Below, one piece after another: positions 43,965 to 54,885 of a stretch of DNA of 64,000 nucleotides. The position numbers and the translations under genes were made by a program. The notes under the pieces were generated by a model. That model searched no databases, was not told the origin of the DNA, and was given only the letters and a program-made list of their open reading frames with translations. The DNA is from Trichobilharzia regenti (taxonomy: Eukaryota > Platyhelminthes > Trematoda > Strigeidida > Schistosomatidae), in contig OX235270.1 in the NCBI GenBank assembly GCA_944472135.2, forward strand, positions 44,764,352 to 44,828,351. The letters are read 5' to 3'. Numbering within the stretch: position 1 is the first letter of the stretch; each line of letters begins with the position of its first letter.

Positions 43965-44740
43965 TTAGTTAACCGGTAAAGTTCAACAGTAGCGTCCCAG
44001 GAGTGCGAACGCACGAGTGACCTTCAGCTAACCAATCATAAAAATGAGGAATGTTTGCTCAAAAAATTATGTTTATTGACAAGAAAATGCTTGAAAACGC
44101 ACTAATCAGGTTATCTTTCTCTGACATGGCTTAAAAATACGTCCTAGTTATATCGAGGAGAATCAGTTGCTAAGTTAGACTGGTTTCTGTACATGTATTC
44201 ACCGAGATGACTACAGATAAACTGTTTTTGTGGATCGTTTATCTCTCTCATCCTGCTCACAGTCTTCCAAAACAGCCCTCGGTTGAATTACTATGGTTTC
44301 CAAGATGAGGATAGGCGACTGCTTAGCAGGAAAGGGGATTAAAATAAATGACATCAACAATAAATCTATCTCTAATCGTAACCATAAGCTTAATCCTGAC
44401 CCTAACACTAACCCTAACCCTAATCCCTACCCTAATCATAACCTTTATCCAAACCCTAACCCTAACGCTAATTATAACCATGCTCCTAACCCTAACCACA
44501 ATACTTACCTTAACCCTAATCCTAACCCTAACGAACTATTAACACATTTGAAAAACAGTACATAAAAACGTCATCTGGATGATATTTGCTCCTAAGTTGA
44601 TGAACAGGGTTAATATTTCAGCTATGATAATGACAGATGCCGTTAGACAACGATTAGCATGCGTTCAAGGTCACTGGAGCGTTCACACGCCTGGGACGCT
44701 ATTGTTGAACTTCGCCAGTTAACCAAAATCAACTATATGA
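43965..44740. repeat. Inverted-repeat block enclosing telomere-like repeats
   Basis: The ~70-base arms at about 43965-44032 and 44664-44740 are reverse complements with mismatches: the complement of the left arm has AAGGTCACTCGTGCGTTCGC and CCTGGGACGCTACTGTTGAA; the right arm has AAGGTCACTGGAGCGTTCAC and CCTGGGACGCTATTGTTGAA. They may be a transposon's inverted ends or two insertions of one repeat in opposite orientation. Confidence 0.5.
44391..44535 (-). repeat. Interstitial telomere-like repeat, degenerate
   Basis: Plus strand carries many CCCTAA-type hexamers (complement of TTAGGG), for example ACCCTAACCCTAATCC, mixed with variants such as CATAAC and CTTAAC. TTAGGG is the flatworm telomere unit; the degeneracy indicates an old internal block. 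Confidence 0.8.
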
Positions 44741-44979
44741 ATTATCTCAGAATCGAAAAGAATATTCTCAGCAAGTTGGGATCAAAACTCTGTCAACAAG
44801 AACCATACATCAAACAATTCCCACAGACAGTCCAAGGTTGGAATGACCTTGACACACTCAAACAAAATCGCAGTCATAAAACAATGCATTATCAAAATCA
44901 TCACATAACCAAGCATAGAAGCTTTAAAATTAGAGAACACAGACAAGTAATAAGGATAAGATCAATAGATGATATGTAA
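44659..44979 (+). CDS. Unrecognised 106-codon frame starting in the inverted-repeat arm
   Basis: Basic, with a K-N-I-L-S-K-L-G-S-K-L-C-Q segment. Its first ~27 codons are repeat-arm sequence, so it is more likely element-derived or chance than a host gene. Confidence 0.15.
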   Translation: MRSRSLERSHAWDAIVELRQLTKINYMNYLRIEKNILSKLGSKLCQQEPYIKQFPQTVQGWNDLDTLKQNRSHKTMHYQNHHITKHRSFKIREHRQVIRIRSIDDM

Positions 44980-45238
44980 ACTTCGGAACAGGGATATATA
45001 GTTTAGGAGAAAGAAGGACAACACTAAAGTGTTTGTCAAAATGTCTAAATAACTAGCAGTATCGTAAATGGATCATTCAAAAGGCATTTTCTGAACAATT
45101 ATTCATACACAGATTTATTTGCACTACATCTTAATCAGGAGTCTTCAGTAATCCAAACGTTTATGCAGAATTTTTCATATTTAAGGTTATTTTAATATAA
45201 CTTTTGTCAATAGAATTCTGTGAAATATTCTTCTATTC

Positions 45239-45430
45239 TTGTCTCAATTAATGGGATCTGAAGTTGGTGAATTTTATCCCTATTTGGCACAGTTCTTATC
45301 ATTTTGCTCAAGTGAAGTTAACTTGAAGCGGGAAAAGCATGAAGATGTAAAACAATTATATTTTAATTATGCAAAAATACCTGAAGGTAAAATAAAGATA
45401 TTTGATGAAGAAAACATGCAAATAGATTAA
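45239..45430 (+). CDS. Candidate terminal host exon
   Basis: The frame encodes G-E-F-Y-P-Y-L-A-Q-F-L-S-F-C, then K-R-E-K-H-E-D-V-K-Q-L-Y-F-N-Y and ends D-E-E-N-M-Q-I-D. Its composition is more protein-like than the surroundings, and an AG at 45251-45252 after a pyrimidine tract could be an acceptor. No family recognised. Confidence 0.22.
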   Translation: MSQLMGSEVGEFYPYLAQFLSFCSSEVNLKREKHEDVKQLYFNYAKIPEGKIKIFDEENMQID

Positions 45431-46099
45431 AATGGAAAACTTATATCTTCTGTTCTGTACTGCTGTCATTTGTAATAAGTCCTGTGGTAACATTTTTCAT
45501 CAGTTTGCACTAAAACATGACGTTGTTTAACAATGGATGAGTGATTCACACTACCAAATGTTAAAGTGCTTCACTTAGGTTACGCCTGTCAAACCTATCC
45601 TGAAGTCAATCCGCCCTAATAATAGGATACTGAATTAAAATTGAAGTATTATGCCTACTAATTTAATTTCACTATTAGGAGAAAATATACATGTCCATAC
45701 ATGTACATACATGATTTAACTTAGCTACATAAAACTATTGTTTCTGTGGAATTTCTTGCCAAGAAATTGTGGAAATTGTTGTAATTATTTGCGTTTCAAA
45801 CACTGAATCTGTGGATATAATCTTGTTGACCGATAATACCTATAACTATCTGCTTGTCATTTTGTGACTGTCTAACACTAACTAATATCTATAATTGTGT
45901 ATACTGATAGATTTACGTGTCCAAGTTGGCTTAAATCAGTGAGTCTATGATTTTGGTATCATTTTTGTTAACTGTATCTGACTGTGATACTACTGCTAAG
46001 GTATTTTTTAATTGTTGCTGTTGCTTGTTACCCTTTCTGTTGTGAATTATTTTCCTTTTGCTGGTGTTGTTCTGATTGTTTTGTCCCTTGTTTTCCGAT
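45431..46099. other. Unassigned DNA
   Basis: No motif found; the minus-strand frame at 45931-46113 is low-complexity (N, Q, K rich). Confidence 0.4.
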
Positions 46100-46170
46100 T
46101 TTAAGGGGAGCAACCCACAAGGTCGCTTCTCTGTAAACTATATTTTCATGTAATAACCCCCTTCTCAGGC

Positions 46171-46668
46171 GTGAGGCTAGCAAAGCCACCCTGTAAACAA
46201 AGTTGCTACAGAAACTTCAACTCGATGAATCTCCTTGCGCTAAAAGAAAAAGTCTGTGTGGGGACATGGAACGTCTGCGCCATGTACGAGATTGGCAAAG
46301 CTGCCCAGATCGCAAACCAGATGAAAAGATACGGAATTCAAGTACTGCGAATATGTGAAAGCAGATGGAACGGCAATGGACTCACCAAATTGTCAAAGGG
46401 AGAGTCAGTGACCTACTCTGGTCACCCAGAGGACAAACACACGCACACCGAGGGCGTGGCTATCATGATGCCACCAACGGCAACAAAGGCCCTAATGCAA
46501 TGGGAGGCGATCTCGTCCAGGATAATGACCTCCAGATTCAACTCCGAAGGAAGGGAAGTGTTAGTTATACAATGCTATGCACCCACAAACAACGCAAATC
46601 TCGAAAAGAAAGAAGAACTTTACAGACAACTAGAGGCAGCAGTAGGCAATAAATACTCCAGCTGGTGA
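46171..46668 (+). pseudogene. RTE endonuclease N-terminal part
   Basis: V-G-T-W-N-V-C-A-M-Y-E-I-G-K resembles the G-T-W-N-V-R-T-M start of RTE endonucleases, with the arginine changed to cysteine. C-E-S-R-W-N-G holds the metal-binding glutamate, and V-I-Q-C-Y-A-P-T-N follows. The frame stops at 46668 just where the G-D-x-N motif is expected; that motif is damaged. The remainder (46723-46916) contains E-L-V-I-G-G and the N-Q-T-D-F-I segment. Confidence 0.78.
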
Positions 46669-46995
46669 CATTAAAATACTAATGCCAAACTGGGACCAGA
46701 CAACAGAGGGAGAAAACTCATCATGAGTAGAGAAGCTCACGGAGAAATGAATGAAAATGGAGAACTCTTCGCTGACTTCTGCGTCTTCAATGAACTAGTG
46801 ATTGGTGGCAGCGTATACGAACACAAAGATATCCACAAGGCTACATGGGTGTCACCAAATGGGCAAACAACAAACCAAACTGACTTCATCTCAATCTCAG
46901 GGAAGTAGAGGTGAAGCTTACCGGACAAAAAAGCAAGAAGAGGAGCAGACGTTGGCTCAGACCACTATCTCATACAAAGGACAATCCAAATCAAG

Positions 46996-47340
46996 TTGAG
47001 AACTTTCAAAGAAACAGGAGCTGAAAATAGGCCAAAAGCCAAGTTCAACACTCAAAAGCTGAAGGACCAGGATACAAAAGACATCTTCACTGCAAACATA
47101 TGGGACAAAGCCGAGACACAAATCAACACTAGCGAAGAGGTCGGCGTCGAAAAGCACTGGCACAACTTGAAAGTGGTGTGGAGTCAAACCTGCATGGAAG
47201 TTCTAGGCAGAAAGAAGAGTCATCACAGACAGTGGATCACTACGGACACTTGGAGACTAATAGAAGAGAGAGGGATGGTGAAACGAAAGATTATCCAGTG
47301 CACCGACGAGCAACAAAAACAGGAGCTGAATGCAAGCTAA
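46996..47340 (+). pseudogene. RTE connector between endonuclease and RT
   Basis: Holds A-K-F-N-T-Q-K-L, K-H-W-H-N-L-K-V-V-W and L-G-R-K-K-S-H-H-R-Q-W. The G-S-D-H-Y-L-I motif lies just upstream in another frame (near 46954-46975). This part corresponds to the RTE fragment in the array units. Confidence 0.65.
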
Positions 47341-47478
47341 AATACACTGAACAAAAGAGTGAAGAATAGTGCCAGGGAAGACAAAAGAAAATATTATGAA
47401 GCCATGGAAAGTGTAGCAGAACAAGCTGCAGGCAAAGGAGACCTCGCCACACTATACCAAACTACTAGGTAACTATCG

Positions 47479-48108
47479 GTGAAAAGTTCGACACAATTTA
47501 AGCCAGTCAAGGATGACAATGGAAAGTCAATCACCATAGAAGTGGAGCAAAGAAAACACTGTGCTGAACACTTCAAAAGACTTCTAAATCGTCCGCCACC
47601 TACAACGTGCAAAACAATACCAACAACGGAAGCAGAACTACCAGTGAACATTGACCCTCCGACGAAATCAGAAGTCCTGAATGCAATCAAGATGCTAAAA
47701 GCTGGGAAAGCACCAGGACCAGATGGAATCCCAGCAGAAGCTTTCAAAATAGACCCAGAGACAACAGTGGACTTGATGACGCCACTGCTGGAGAAGGTAC
47801 GGAAAGAGGGCAAGGTACCTGAGGATTGGAAGAACGGATACTTGTTCAAACTACCAAAGAAAAGAGACTTAAGTCAATGCAGAAACTGGCGTGGAATTAT
47901 GCTTCTGTCCATCCCAAGCAAGATACTAAGCCGCATCATCCTGGAGAGAATCAAACACACCGCGCTGGATGAAAAACTTTGTCCGAAACAGGCTGGATTC
48001 AGGAGAAACAAGTCATGTATTGATCAAATCGCCACACTACTGATCACCATTGAAAAAAGCTTAGAATGCCAGTCACCCCTCTACCTCACTCAACTTCATC
48101 GACATTGA
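47479..48108 (+). pseudogene. RTE reverse transcriptase, motifs 0-2
   Basis: 209 codons with A-P-G-P-D-G-I-P-A-E-A, N-W-R-G-I-M-L-L-S and Q-A-G-F-R-R-N-K-S-C-I-D-Q-I. The frame is lost near 48085, just before motif A. Confidence 0.8.
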
Positions 48109-48504
48109 AAAGGCCTTCGACAGCGTCGATCGAGAGGTGATTTGGCAACTACCAAGTTACTACGGGGTCCCATCGACAATTATACATCTCACCCAACAGT
48201 TATACGACTGTGCTGCATGCCAAGTAATCCACAACGGGAAACTTATGGAAGCCTTCGAAGTGGGTGCGGGAGTGAGGCAAGGTTGTCTACTATCGCCAGT
48301 GATCTTCCTGATTGCGGTAGATTGGATAATCCGACAGACAGCAGGCCGAGCAGCAAGGAAACAGGCGTAAAATGGACTGACACAAAAAGAGACTTGGAGG
48401 ATCTGGATTTCGCCGATGATATATGTCTGATTTCCCACAAACTGGAAGATATGCAAGTGAAAAGCAGAAACAAGTTGGCAGAAGAAGCATCCAGAGAAGA
48501 TTAG
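48090..48504 (+). pseudogene. RTE reverse transcriptase, motifs A-C
   Basis: In successive frames: F-I-D-I-E-K-A-F-D-S-V-D (motif A), G-V-R-Q-G-C-L-L-S-P (motif B) and L-D-F-A-D-D-I-C-L-I-S (intact motif C). A frame change lies between B and C. Confidence 0.8.
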
Positions 48505-49258
48505 ACTTCAGGTGAACATAGATAAAACAGAGGTGATGAAGATTCCTGGCCAACGCCAAAAGCAACATTAACAACAGACGACAGTCAGCATAAGTGGGAA
48601 GAACCTGAAAGAAACAACCTCCTTTACCTACTCACCTGGGAAGCATCGTTTTAACTACAGGCGAACGGAATTGACGACGATATCAAAGCCAGAATCGGAA
48701 AATCAGGGCAAGCTTTCATTACTCTTAAGTCTGTGTGGAAGTCAACAGTACTCAGCATCAAAAATAAGATCTGGATTTTCAACTCCAATGTGAAGTCAGT
48801 CAGTACTACTATACGATTGGATCAGAGACTTGGCCAGCGCGTCATAAAGAGCACCTCAAACAAACTTCAGACCTTCATCAACAGGTAGCTTTCTTCGCTC
48901 GATAGTCAATATCAGAATGCCGACCAGAAAAGATCAGCAATAGGGATCTCTAGGAGCGAACCAATCCAGCAAGAACCGATTGTTCAACAAATAGGCAGGA
49001 ACAAATTGAGATGGATTGGCCATACTCTGAGGAAAGTATCAAGTGACATCACTAGACAAGCCATCGCTCGATTGGAACCCGAAAGGGAAGAGGTGAGTTG
49101 GTCGTCAGTGTGAGGGTGACTTGGAGGAGGTCATGTGAAGATGAGATGAAAGCATACTTGGAGCCAGGTGAAATCTCTAGCAGAGAACCGGACGCAATGT
49201 AGACGCGCTGCTGAAGCTTTATGTTCCTCTAGGAAATAAAGGAATTAGTAATAATACA

Positions 49259-50409
49259 TGTCCATAAGCTTTTTGAAATCTCTTACAGTTTAAACATAGT
49301 GCAAGTGTAATTTCTTACAGATGTTTGAAGAGTTTTTCATAGTGATACATGGACTTCATGTGGATGAGTATTCTGCTAATAATATCGATTAATACATTCA
49401 ACATGTACTTAATGTTGAATGTTTTTAATGTACTTTTTTGTATACGAATTATAATTGGTTTATAACTTAACCAATTTTTAGTGTGTGCATGTTTAACTAA
49501 ACACAAGTTTGTGTGATGTGAACAAATCTTGTGCATAAAATGACTTAATGCCTAAACTTCTTGGAAGAAATATCAATGATCCTTTCGCTTATACACTACA
49601 ACAAAATTTTTCTCTCAACATATTTAGGTTTTATATGTTAATTATACATAGATGCTGGTATTTCAGTAACCTTCACGAAAGAACTTATCTAATAATACCT
49701 AGTGAATGTACATTTCCTTTTCAACAAGAGAGCGTATAAATGGCCGTTATAAATTGACCTTATGGAAGGTGTAGATGTAATGTTATTCTTGTTGTATCAA
49801 TAGCACATTCTTGAGCTTGAAAAGCGAGAATTCATTTGAATCAGTCAGATCTATCTGTTCGAAAGAAATGGATACGCTCCTTTTCTTCGCCATACCTGCC
49901 TACTTATTGTGTGCAGAGTCTAGGAAACAACGTATTTCCCCCATCATTGTAGGTATCCATCTGCACTATTTTTGTTACCGTTATCATTTTACTTATTGTT
50001 AAATACTTTTGGTTATTTCATCTAACCTTTTCTTATATCAGCTTTCTTACATATTGATCAATAAATTCATTTACACATTCCTCTTAGTTACCAGTTTTAT
50101 ACAAATTATCGATAGTGTAATAACTGCTATAAATTAATTGGTACTTATAACTATAAATAAGTGTAGGGTATTTGATGTGAAACCAATTGAAAAGATATGC
50201 ATACATTCCTTCGCTCGATTCTAAATGTCTGAATCAGAATATTTGAATCAATTTCTCTTCTTTAGATTTAATAATTTTCTTGTGATTCTTTTCCATAACT
50301 TAACTAGCTGAGAGAATCATCTATTTCAACTCTTGTCACGCAAACAATTCATTATGTCGCCATACGTTCTAACGTTAACTATTTTATGGTGTGATTATTT
50401 ATATTCTTT
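49259..50409. other. Unassigned AT-rich DNA
   Basis: No element recognised; one weak exon candidate at 49804-49947. Confidence 0.4.
49804..49947 (+). CDS. Weak candidate host exon
   Basis: Between a possible acceptor (atcaatag, ending 49803) and a possible donor (gtaggt at 49948), an open frame encodes L-K-S-E-N-S-F-E-S-V-R-S and D-T-L-L-F-F-A-I-P-A-Y-L-L-C. No family recognised. Confidence 0.18.
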
Positions 50410-52255
50410 AAGGGACCTGAGGACACTATATCAGATAACCAAATCTCTATCCGGGAAGAGATCAACACAAGCGAAACCTATAAAAGACAGCCAAGGGAAA
50501 CCAATTACCAAGGAAGAAAAACAGGTTAAACAATGGGCGGATCACTTCAAAGGACTCCTGAACCGACCATCACCTGCAACCCGTCCAGAAATACCAACAA
50601 CAGCACGTACACAACTGCAAGTTGACACCAACCCTCCAACGAGAGCTGAAGTCTTGAACGCAACCAAACTTCTGAAAGCTGGAAAAACAGCTAGACTGGA
50701 CCAGATGGAATACTTCCTGAAGCACTGAAAGCGGACCCAGAGACTACAGCAGACATGCTGACTCCATTATCGCAAAAGTTCTGGAAGAAGGGAAAGGTGC
50801 TTACTGACTGAAGGAAAGGTAACCTCGTGAAACTACCAAAAAGGGCGACTTACGCCTCACTCTGCAAGAACTGGCGAGGAATCATGCTCCTATCGACGCC
50901 AAGTAAAATCCTGAGTCGCATCATCCTGGAGAGATTAAAGGACGCATTGGAGACAGAACTCCGACCAGAACAAGCTGGATTCAGGAAAGGCAAATCATTT
51001 ACTGACCAAATTGCAACTCTACGCATCATCATCACAGAACAAAGCATGGAATGGCAGTAAAACCTCTACCTCAACTTTATAGACTTTCAGAAGGCCTTCG
51101 ACAGTGTTGGTCGCGAAGTAATTTGGAAATTAATCGAGTACTATGGCGTACCCCAAATATTCATCAACCTCATTCAACAGCTGTACGACAACGACACATG
51201 TCAAGTGATCCACAACGGAAGACTCAGCGAGGCGTTTGGAGTAAACACAGGAGTCAGACAAGGGTGATGGCTTACTATCACCAATGATATTCCTAATTGT
51301 GGTGGACTGGATTGTGCGTCAGACTGTGGGAAACGAGAAGACAGGAATATCCTGGACCGACGTGAAGAACTTAGAAGACCTGGATTTCGCGCGTGGATGA
51401 TTTATGTTTGATGTCACACACAATCGAAGACTTACAAGCGAAAACTGACAAACTGGTCGAAGAAACAGCCGGCGAAGACAGGACTCCAGGTGAACAGAGA
51501 CAAGACGGAGGTTATGAAAACAACCAACCAACTAACAACAACAAGAACAACAGCAGAAACAACCAGCACCAGTCACCATCGACGGGAGGGATTTGAAAGG
51601 GGTTACTTCATTCACTCACTTATCTAGGGGGCATTGTCTCAACTACAGGCAGTTGGAACGGACGAGGATGTCAAATCGAGCGAGAATCGGGAAGACGAGA
51701 AACACATTCGTCAACCTGACTGAAACCAATCTGAAAACCAATATTCGTCACTCAGAATCACCAACAAAATTCGGATTTTCAATACAAACGTAAAGTCAGT
51801 CAGTTCTCCTATACGGATCAGGAACTTGGCAGGCGGGTCACAAAGAATATTTCCAAAAGGCTGCAGACCTTTATTAACCAACAACTGTCTTCGCTGGCTC
51901 CATACTGAAGATCAGATGGCCGGAAAGAATCACCAACAAGGAATTATGGGAACAAACAAAACAAGAAACAATTGCCCAACAAATATGCAGGAGAAAGTGG
52001 AGATGGATCGGACACTCGCTGAGGAGACCGCTGGGTGACATCCGCGCCAAGCCCTCGAGTGGAACCCGAAAGGGAAGCGGCGTGTGGGACGTCAGTGCAA
52101 GGGTGACATGGAGGAGATCGTGTGAAGAGGAGTTGAAAGAATATGGATTAACATGGATGCAGGTGAAAAGTATAGCAGAAGACAGAAGAAAATGGAGACG
52201 TGCAGTTGAAGCCCTATGTTCCACTAGGAACCCAAGGGAGCAATAATAATAATAA
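50410..52255 (+). mobile_element. RTE-clade LINE, second subfamily, 5'-truncated and disabled
   Basis: Starts in the connector (D-L-R-T-L-Y-Q-I-T-K-S-L-S). RT segments follow in shifting frames: K-N-W-R-G-I-M-L-L-S, Q-A-G-F-R-K-G-K-S, F-I-D-F-Q-K-A-F-D-S-V, G-V-R-Q-G then a stop, and motif C as F-A-R-M-D-D with two inserted residues. The C-terminal part has K-W-R-W-I-G-H-S-L-R-R and ends at AGTTGAAGCCCTATGTTCC and (AAT)n at 52240-52255. It is clearly diverged from the 46-49 kb copy. Confidence 0.82.
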
Positions 52256-52284
52256 GTAGTCTATTTTTCTTGCTTAATTATAAG

Positions 52285-52425
52285 TCTTCAATAGTTGGTT
52301 TGTAACGATTAGATTTGTTTTTACGAGTTGATCACGGATTGTTATGAGTTAGGTAAGTATTGAAAACCATCAGGGAGTACTGGACAGCTGTTTCATCTGC
52401 CTGGTTTGGGAATCATCGTTGTATT
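52285..52425 (-). mobile_element. Hammerhead SINE (Sm-alpha-like), 5'-truncated
   Basis: Shares its 3' half with the SINE at 38480-38625 (CAGTACTCCCTGATGGTTTTC and the AACCAACTATT end). The tRNA-like head is absent. It follows the RTE tail by about 30 bases. Confidence 0.7.
52373..52420 (-). ncRNA. Hammerhead motif in truncated SINE
   Basis: Minus strand: CGATGA, then TTCCCAAACCAGGCAGAT, GAAAC, ACAGCTGTC and CAGTACTCCC. The 5' arm of stem I is lost by truncation, so self-cleavage is unlikely. Confidence 0.45.
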
Positions 52426-52989
52426 CTTACAACTTTTTGTTACTCGAACTCTCTCCACTTTTCCCCACCCAGTACATCACCTTGTAATTCTTTGATATAT
52501 TCATTTATCTTGTGAGACGCTTATCTCAGCTACAAGCCGTTTACATAGTTGATAAATCGGTTAGGCGGTGTTTTCACGTAGATGAACTAAGTAATCCATC
52601 AAACTGATACAAGTATAAAACTTGGACAATGAGCAATATTGTATAACACCGTGTGATTTATCAAAATAAAATCTTATTCATAATAGAGTTAATACATTAA
52701 ATGTTTTTAAGATCACTAGAGAAGAGAAGTTTACAGTCTAGGTTGTTCATATTTTAGTAATTTACTGTTGTTCAAGAAAGAATAGTTTTAAAGTTGTTTT
52801 AACTTCAGTCTTCAATGCTAATTCTCGAGGAAATGAGTCTAGCGTCTTTTATAATTATTTATAACTAGTGCATTTAAATCTTGAGTTATATGCTATTCCT
52901 CTGCTTTGTAAATTGATCTGTTGTTAAGAAAGAGATTAAAAAATCTAGAAATTAAGATATAAAAATGGCTTAATGTACAACAAAGTTGT
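52426..52989. other. Unassigned DNA
   Basis: No frame or repeat recognised. Confidence 0.4.
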
Positions 52990-53225
52990 ATTTTTTTTTC
53001 CTTCACGTTCCCGGTGGAACATAGGGCTTCAAGCTAGTGGCTTGAAGTTTCTGTAGAAGTGTTTAACTTTACAGGATGGGGTTGCTAACCTCATGCCCAA
53101 CCTTTCTTCTCTACCAGCATTATTTCTGGTTTAGCGAGGTAAAGGAGTGAGTCGGTCGGGGATTGAAACCCAGACCATGTGCATGGTCGGCGAGCGTCCT
53201 AACCGTTGTGCCACCTACGCCCAGA
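52990..53225 (-). mobile_element. tRNA-headed SINE (type 1), complete
   Basis: Minus strand from 53225: head with GGCACAACGGTTAGGACGC and a GGTTTCAATCCC-like B box, body with GAGGTTAGCAACCCC and CTACAGAAACTTCAAGCC, tail ACTAGCTTGAAGCCCTATG followed by TTCCACCGGGAACGTGAAGG and an A-rich end. It shows the uninterrupted order of the copy split at 32560-32980. Confidence 0.75.
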
Positions 53226-53284
53226 GTTGTATCCTTTATCTTAACAATGACATTACATACTAAATTCATGTTTCAAGTATCGGT

Positions 53285-53485
53285 TTTGTAGGGATTTTGT
53301 TTGATTGGATGAAGGATTTCATAATGAGTCTGCATCAGTTAGAGAACCATTGGAAAACCTTGGAGTACTGGAAAGCTGTTTCGTCCGAAATTGGGATTTT
53401 TCAGCAGTACACACCCACCATGATTCGAACCCAGAACCTTCTGATTACAAGGCGAGCTCGTAGACAAATAAGCCACTGAGATTGT
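53285..53485 (-). mobile_element. Hammerhead SINE (Sm-alpha-like), full
   Basis: Minus strand: tRNA-like head (CAGTGGCTTATTTGTCTACG, GGTTCGAATC), GGGTGTGTACTG, hammerhead-like core, CCAGTACTCC, then CTCTAACTGATGCAG. Same order as 38480-38695. Confidence 0.7.
53361..53418 (-). ncRNA. Hammerhead motif in SINE, degenerate
   Basis: GTACTG, then CTGAAAAA in place of CTGATGA, a GTCC-type stem II remnant, GAAAC, AGCTTTC and CAGTACTCC. Stem I is complementary; the first core box is mutated. Confidence 0.45.
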
Positions 53486-54125
53486 AACTGATGTCAGCCC
53501 AATGCAATGGCTAATGAATTCTAAATTCAATCATTTCATACTCACAAATCATCACACAAGGATTACTTCTTTTTCCCTCTTTAAGAGGTAGGCAGATTCT
53601 ACAATACACAGGTGAATTAATGCGATTTACACAAAGGATTGAAAATACCTTCCGAACTGTGCAGCTTTGTAATATTGTAATCTCCCTTCTTAAAAGTATA
53701 ACAAAGTTTGTAGTGGAAATAAAATTAACGAGGTAGTAAACTAACTAGCACACTTAATACCTGAAAGTTATTGACTATTAGACAATCAGATGCAACGAAT
53801 CTGAAGTGCATTTTATTCACTTATGGTAGGCATGTAGTTAATTTTTAAAAAACGATGCATAGTGTTCATCCGAATGAGTAACTTAAAACCATTCAGTTTT
53901 TGTTGCCAGCCATAGCAAAATAATTTCAACAGCCGACACCTGTTACTTTAATGGATTTGCTTGACATCATTATAAAATTTTACGGCTTGTGCTACTGATA
54001 AGATTTATAAGTAGTATATAGATGCAGATATAAACGAGTATTTCAGCTGCAGGAATATGGATTAGCGGAGACATAAAGTTAAAAAAACTATATATGTTCT
54101 TTTCGGTGTAGTTGTGTTCTCTGAG
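53486..54125. other. Unassigned DNA
   Basis: No frame or repeat recognised. Confidence 0.4.
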
Positions 54126-54138
54126 TTGGATAGTTTAT

Positions 54139-54184
54139 TTACGAATCTTTCATTGCCCTACCAGGCAACATCTTCAGCGCATAC
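54139..54184 (-). ncRNA. Hammerhead-like fold, left inverted terminal copy
   Basis: Minus strand: GCGCTGAAGA, stem TTGCC / GGCAA around TGGTAG, then ATGAAAG. The stem is conserved in sequence with the right copy. Confidence 0.45.
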
Positions 54185-54339
54185 TTCAATTTGATGAAGT
54201 GAGCTTTTAGATTTCTCCACGACTATATTAGTCATCTCTCCTGGTGACCTTACCATATGTAAAGAATATCCCAGAAATTACCGCGAGATTCTTCACTTCA
54301 CTCAGCTCTATATCAACCAAAAGACTCAATAACGAACGA

Positions 54340-54775
54340 AGATAAAACCAACATCATCTACAAAATAAATTACAACAGCTGCGAAAACACTACATTGGCC
54401 AAAGTGGATGTCCTCTCCTTCTTTGTATCCATGAACACAAGCTAGCCGTCAAAAGACATGATATCCACTCCTTCCCTCATATCACTACATACAGACAACC
54501 ACGAACATCAATTCGACTGGGACAGCGTCCAAATATTAGATAGAGGAAACAACAAGATTGTTAATGAATTTTTAGAAGCCTGGTATTCCAGTGAATCGTC
54601 AATCAGTGGGCACATCAAGATAGACAAACTTTACCAACGGATAAGAAGGAAATCTCATACACAAAGAGTCAAACTACAAGTCAAGGAAACAATAAGTATC
54701 AATGGAAGTAGCCTAGAGGGTATGAAAACACAAAAACATCCAATAACGTTCAAGGTCGCCAAGAGAGATGACTAA
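54340..54775 (+). pseudogene. Penelope GIY-YIG endonuclease, frameshifted
   Basis: A first segment near 54376-54455 reads R-K-H-Y-I-G-Q-S-G-C-P-L-L-L-C-I-H-E-H-K, the GIY-YIG core. After a frame change, 54458-54775 continues with H-Q-F-D-W-D-S-V-Q-I-L-D-R and F-L-E-A-W-Y-S, the distal part of this Penelope group. It is a different Penelope lineage from the copies at 39880 and 56067. No reverse transcriptase remains. Confidence 0.75.
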
Positions 54776-54815
54776 TATAGTCGTAGAGAAATCCAGTAGC
54801 TTATTTCAAATTGAA

Positions 54816-54868
54816 GTATGCGCTGAAGATGTTGCCTAGTAGGGCAATGAAAGCTTCGCAAATAAACT
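54816..54868 (+). ncRNA. Hammerhead-like fold, right terminal copy
   Basis: GCGCTGAAGA, stem TTGCC / GGCAA around TAGTAG, ATGAAAGC and a small GC-TTC-GC hairpin. Compared with 36443-36492 the stem changes on both sides (TTGCC/GGCAA against TCACC/GGTGA), which keeps pairing. Confidence 0.5.
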
Positions 54869-54885
54869 ATCCAACTCATGGAACA

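Larger units (their letters stand above)
46100..49258 (+). mobile_element. RTE-clade (SR3/Perere-3-like) LINE, roughly full length, disabled
   Basis: About 3.1 kb: 5' region with GAGGCTAGCAAAGCC and GTTGCTACAGAAACTTCAA, endonuclease (46231-46920), connector (46990-47480), reverse transcriptase (47479-48504), C-terminal region and a 3' end of TTTATGTTCCTCTAGG plus AATAAAGGAATTAGTAATAATA. The size fits known RTE elements. At least five frameshifts or stops separate the domains. Confidence 0.85.
54126..54885 (+). mobile_element. Penelope-like element 3' part bounded by inverted terminal copies
   Basis: A GIY-YIG coding fragment (about 54340-54775, plus strand) is followed by a terminal segment at 54757-54885. 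An inverted copy of that terminal segment lies at 54126-54250. Both terminal copies carry the same hammerhead-like fold. Penelope-like elements often have odd terminal repeats, sometimes inverted, so this fits a truncated insertion. Confidence 0.7.

Noticed and set aside
44293..44565. Asparagine/proline repeat protein frame
   Set aside because: It is a translation of the CCCTAA telomere-like repeat, not a gene.
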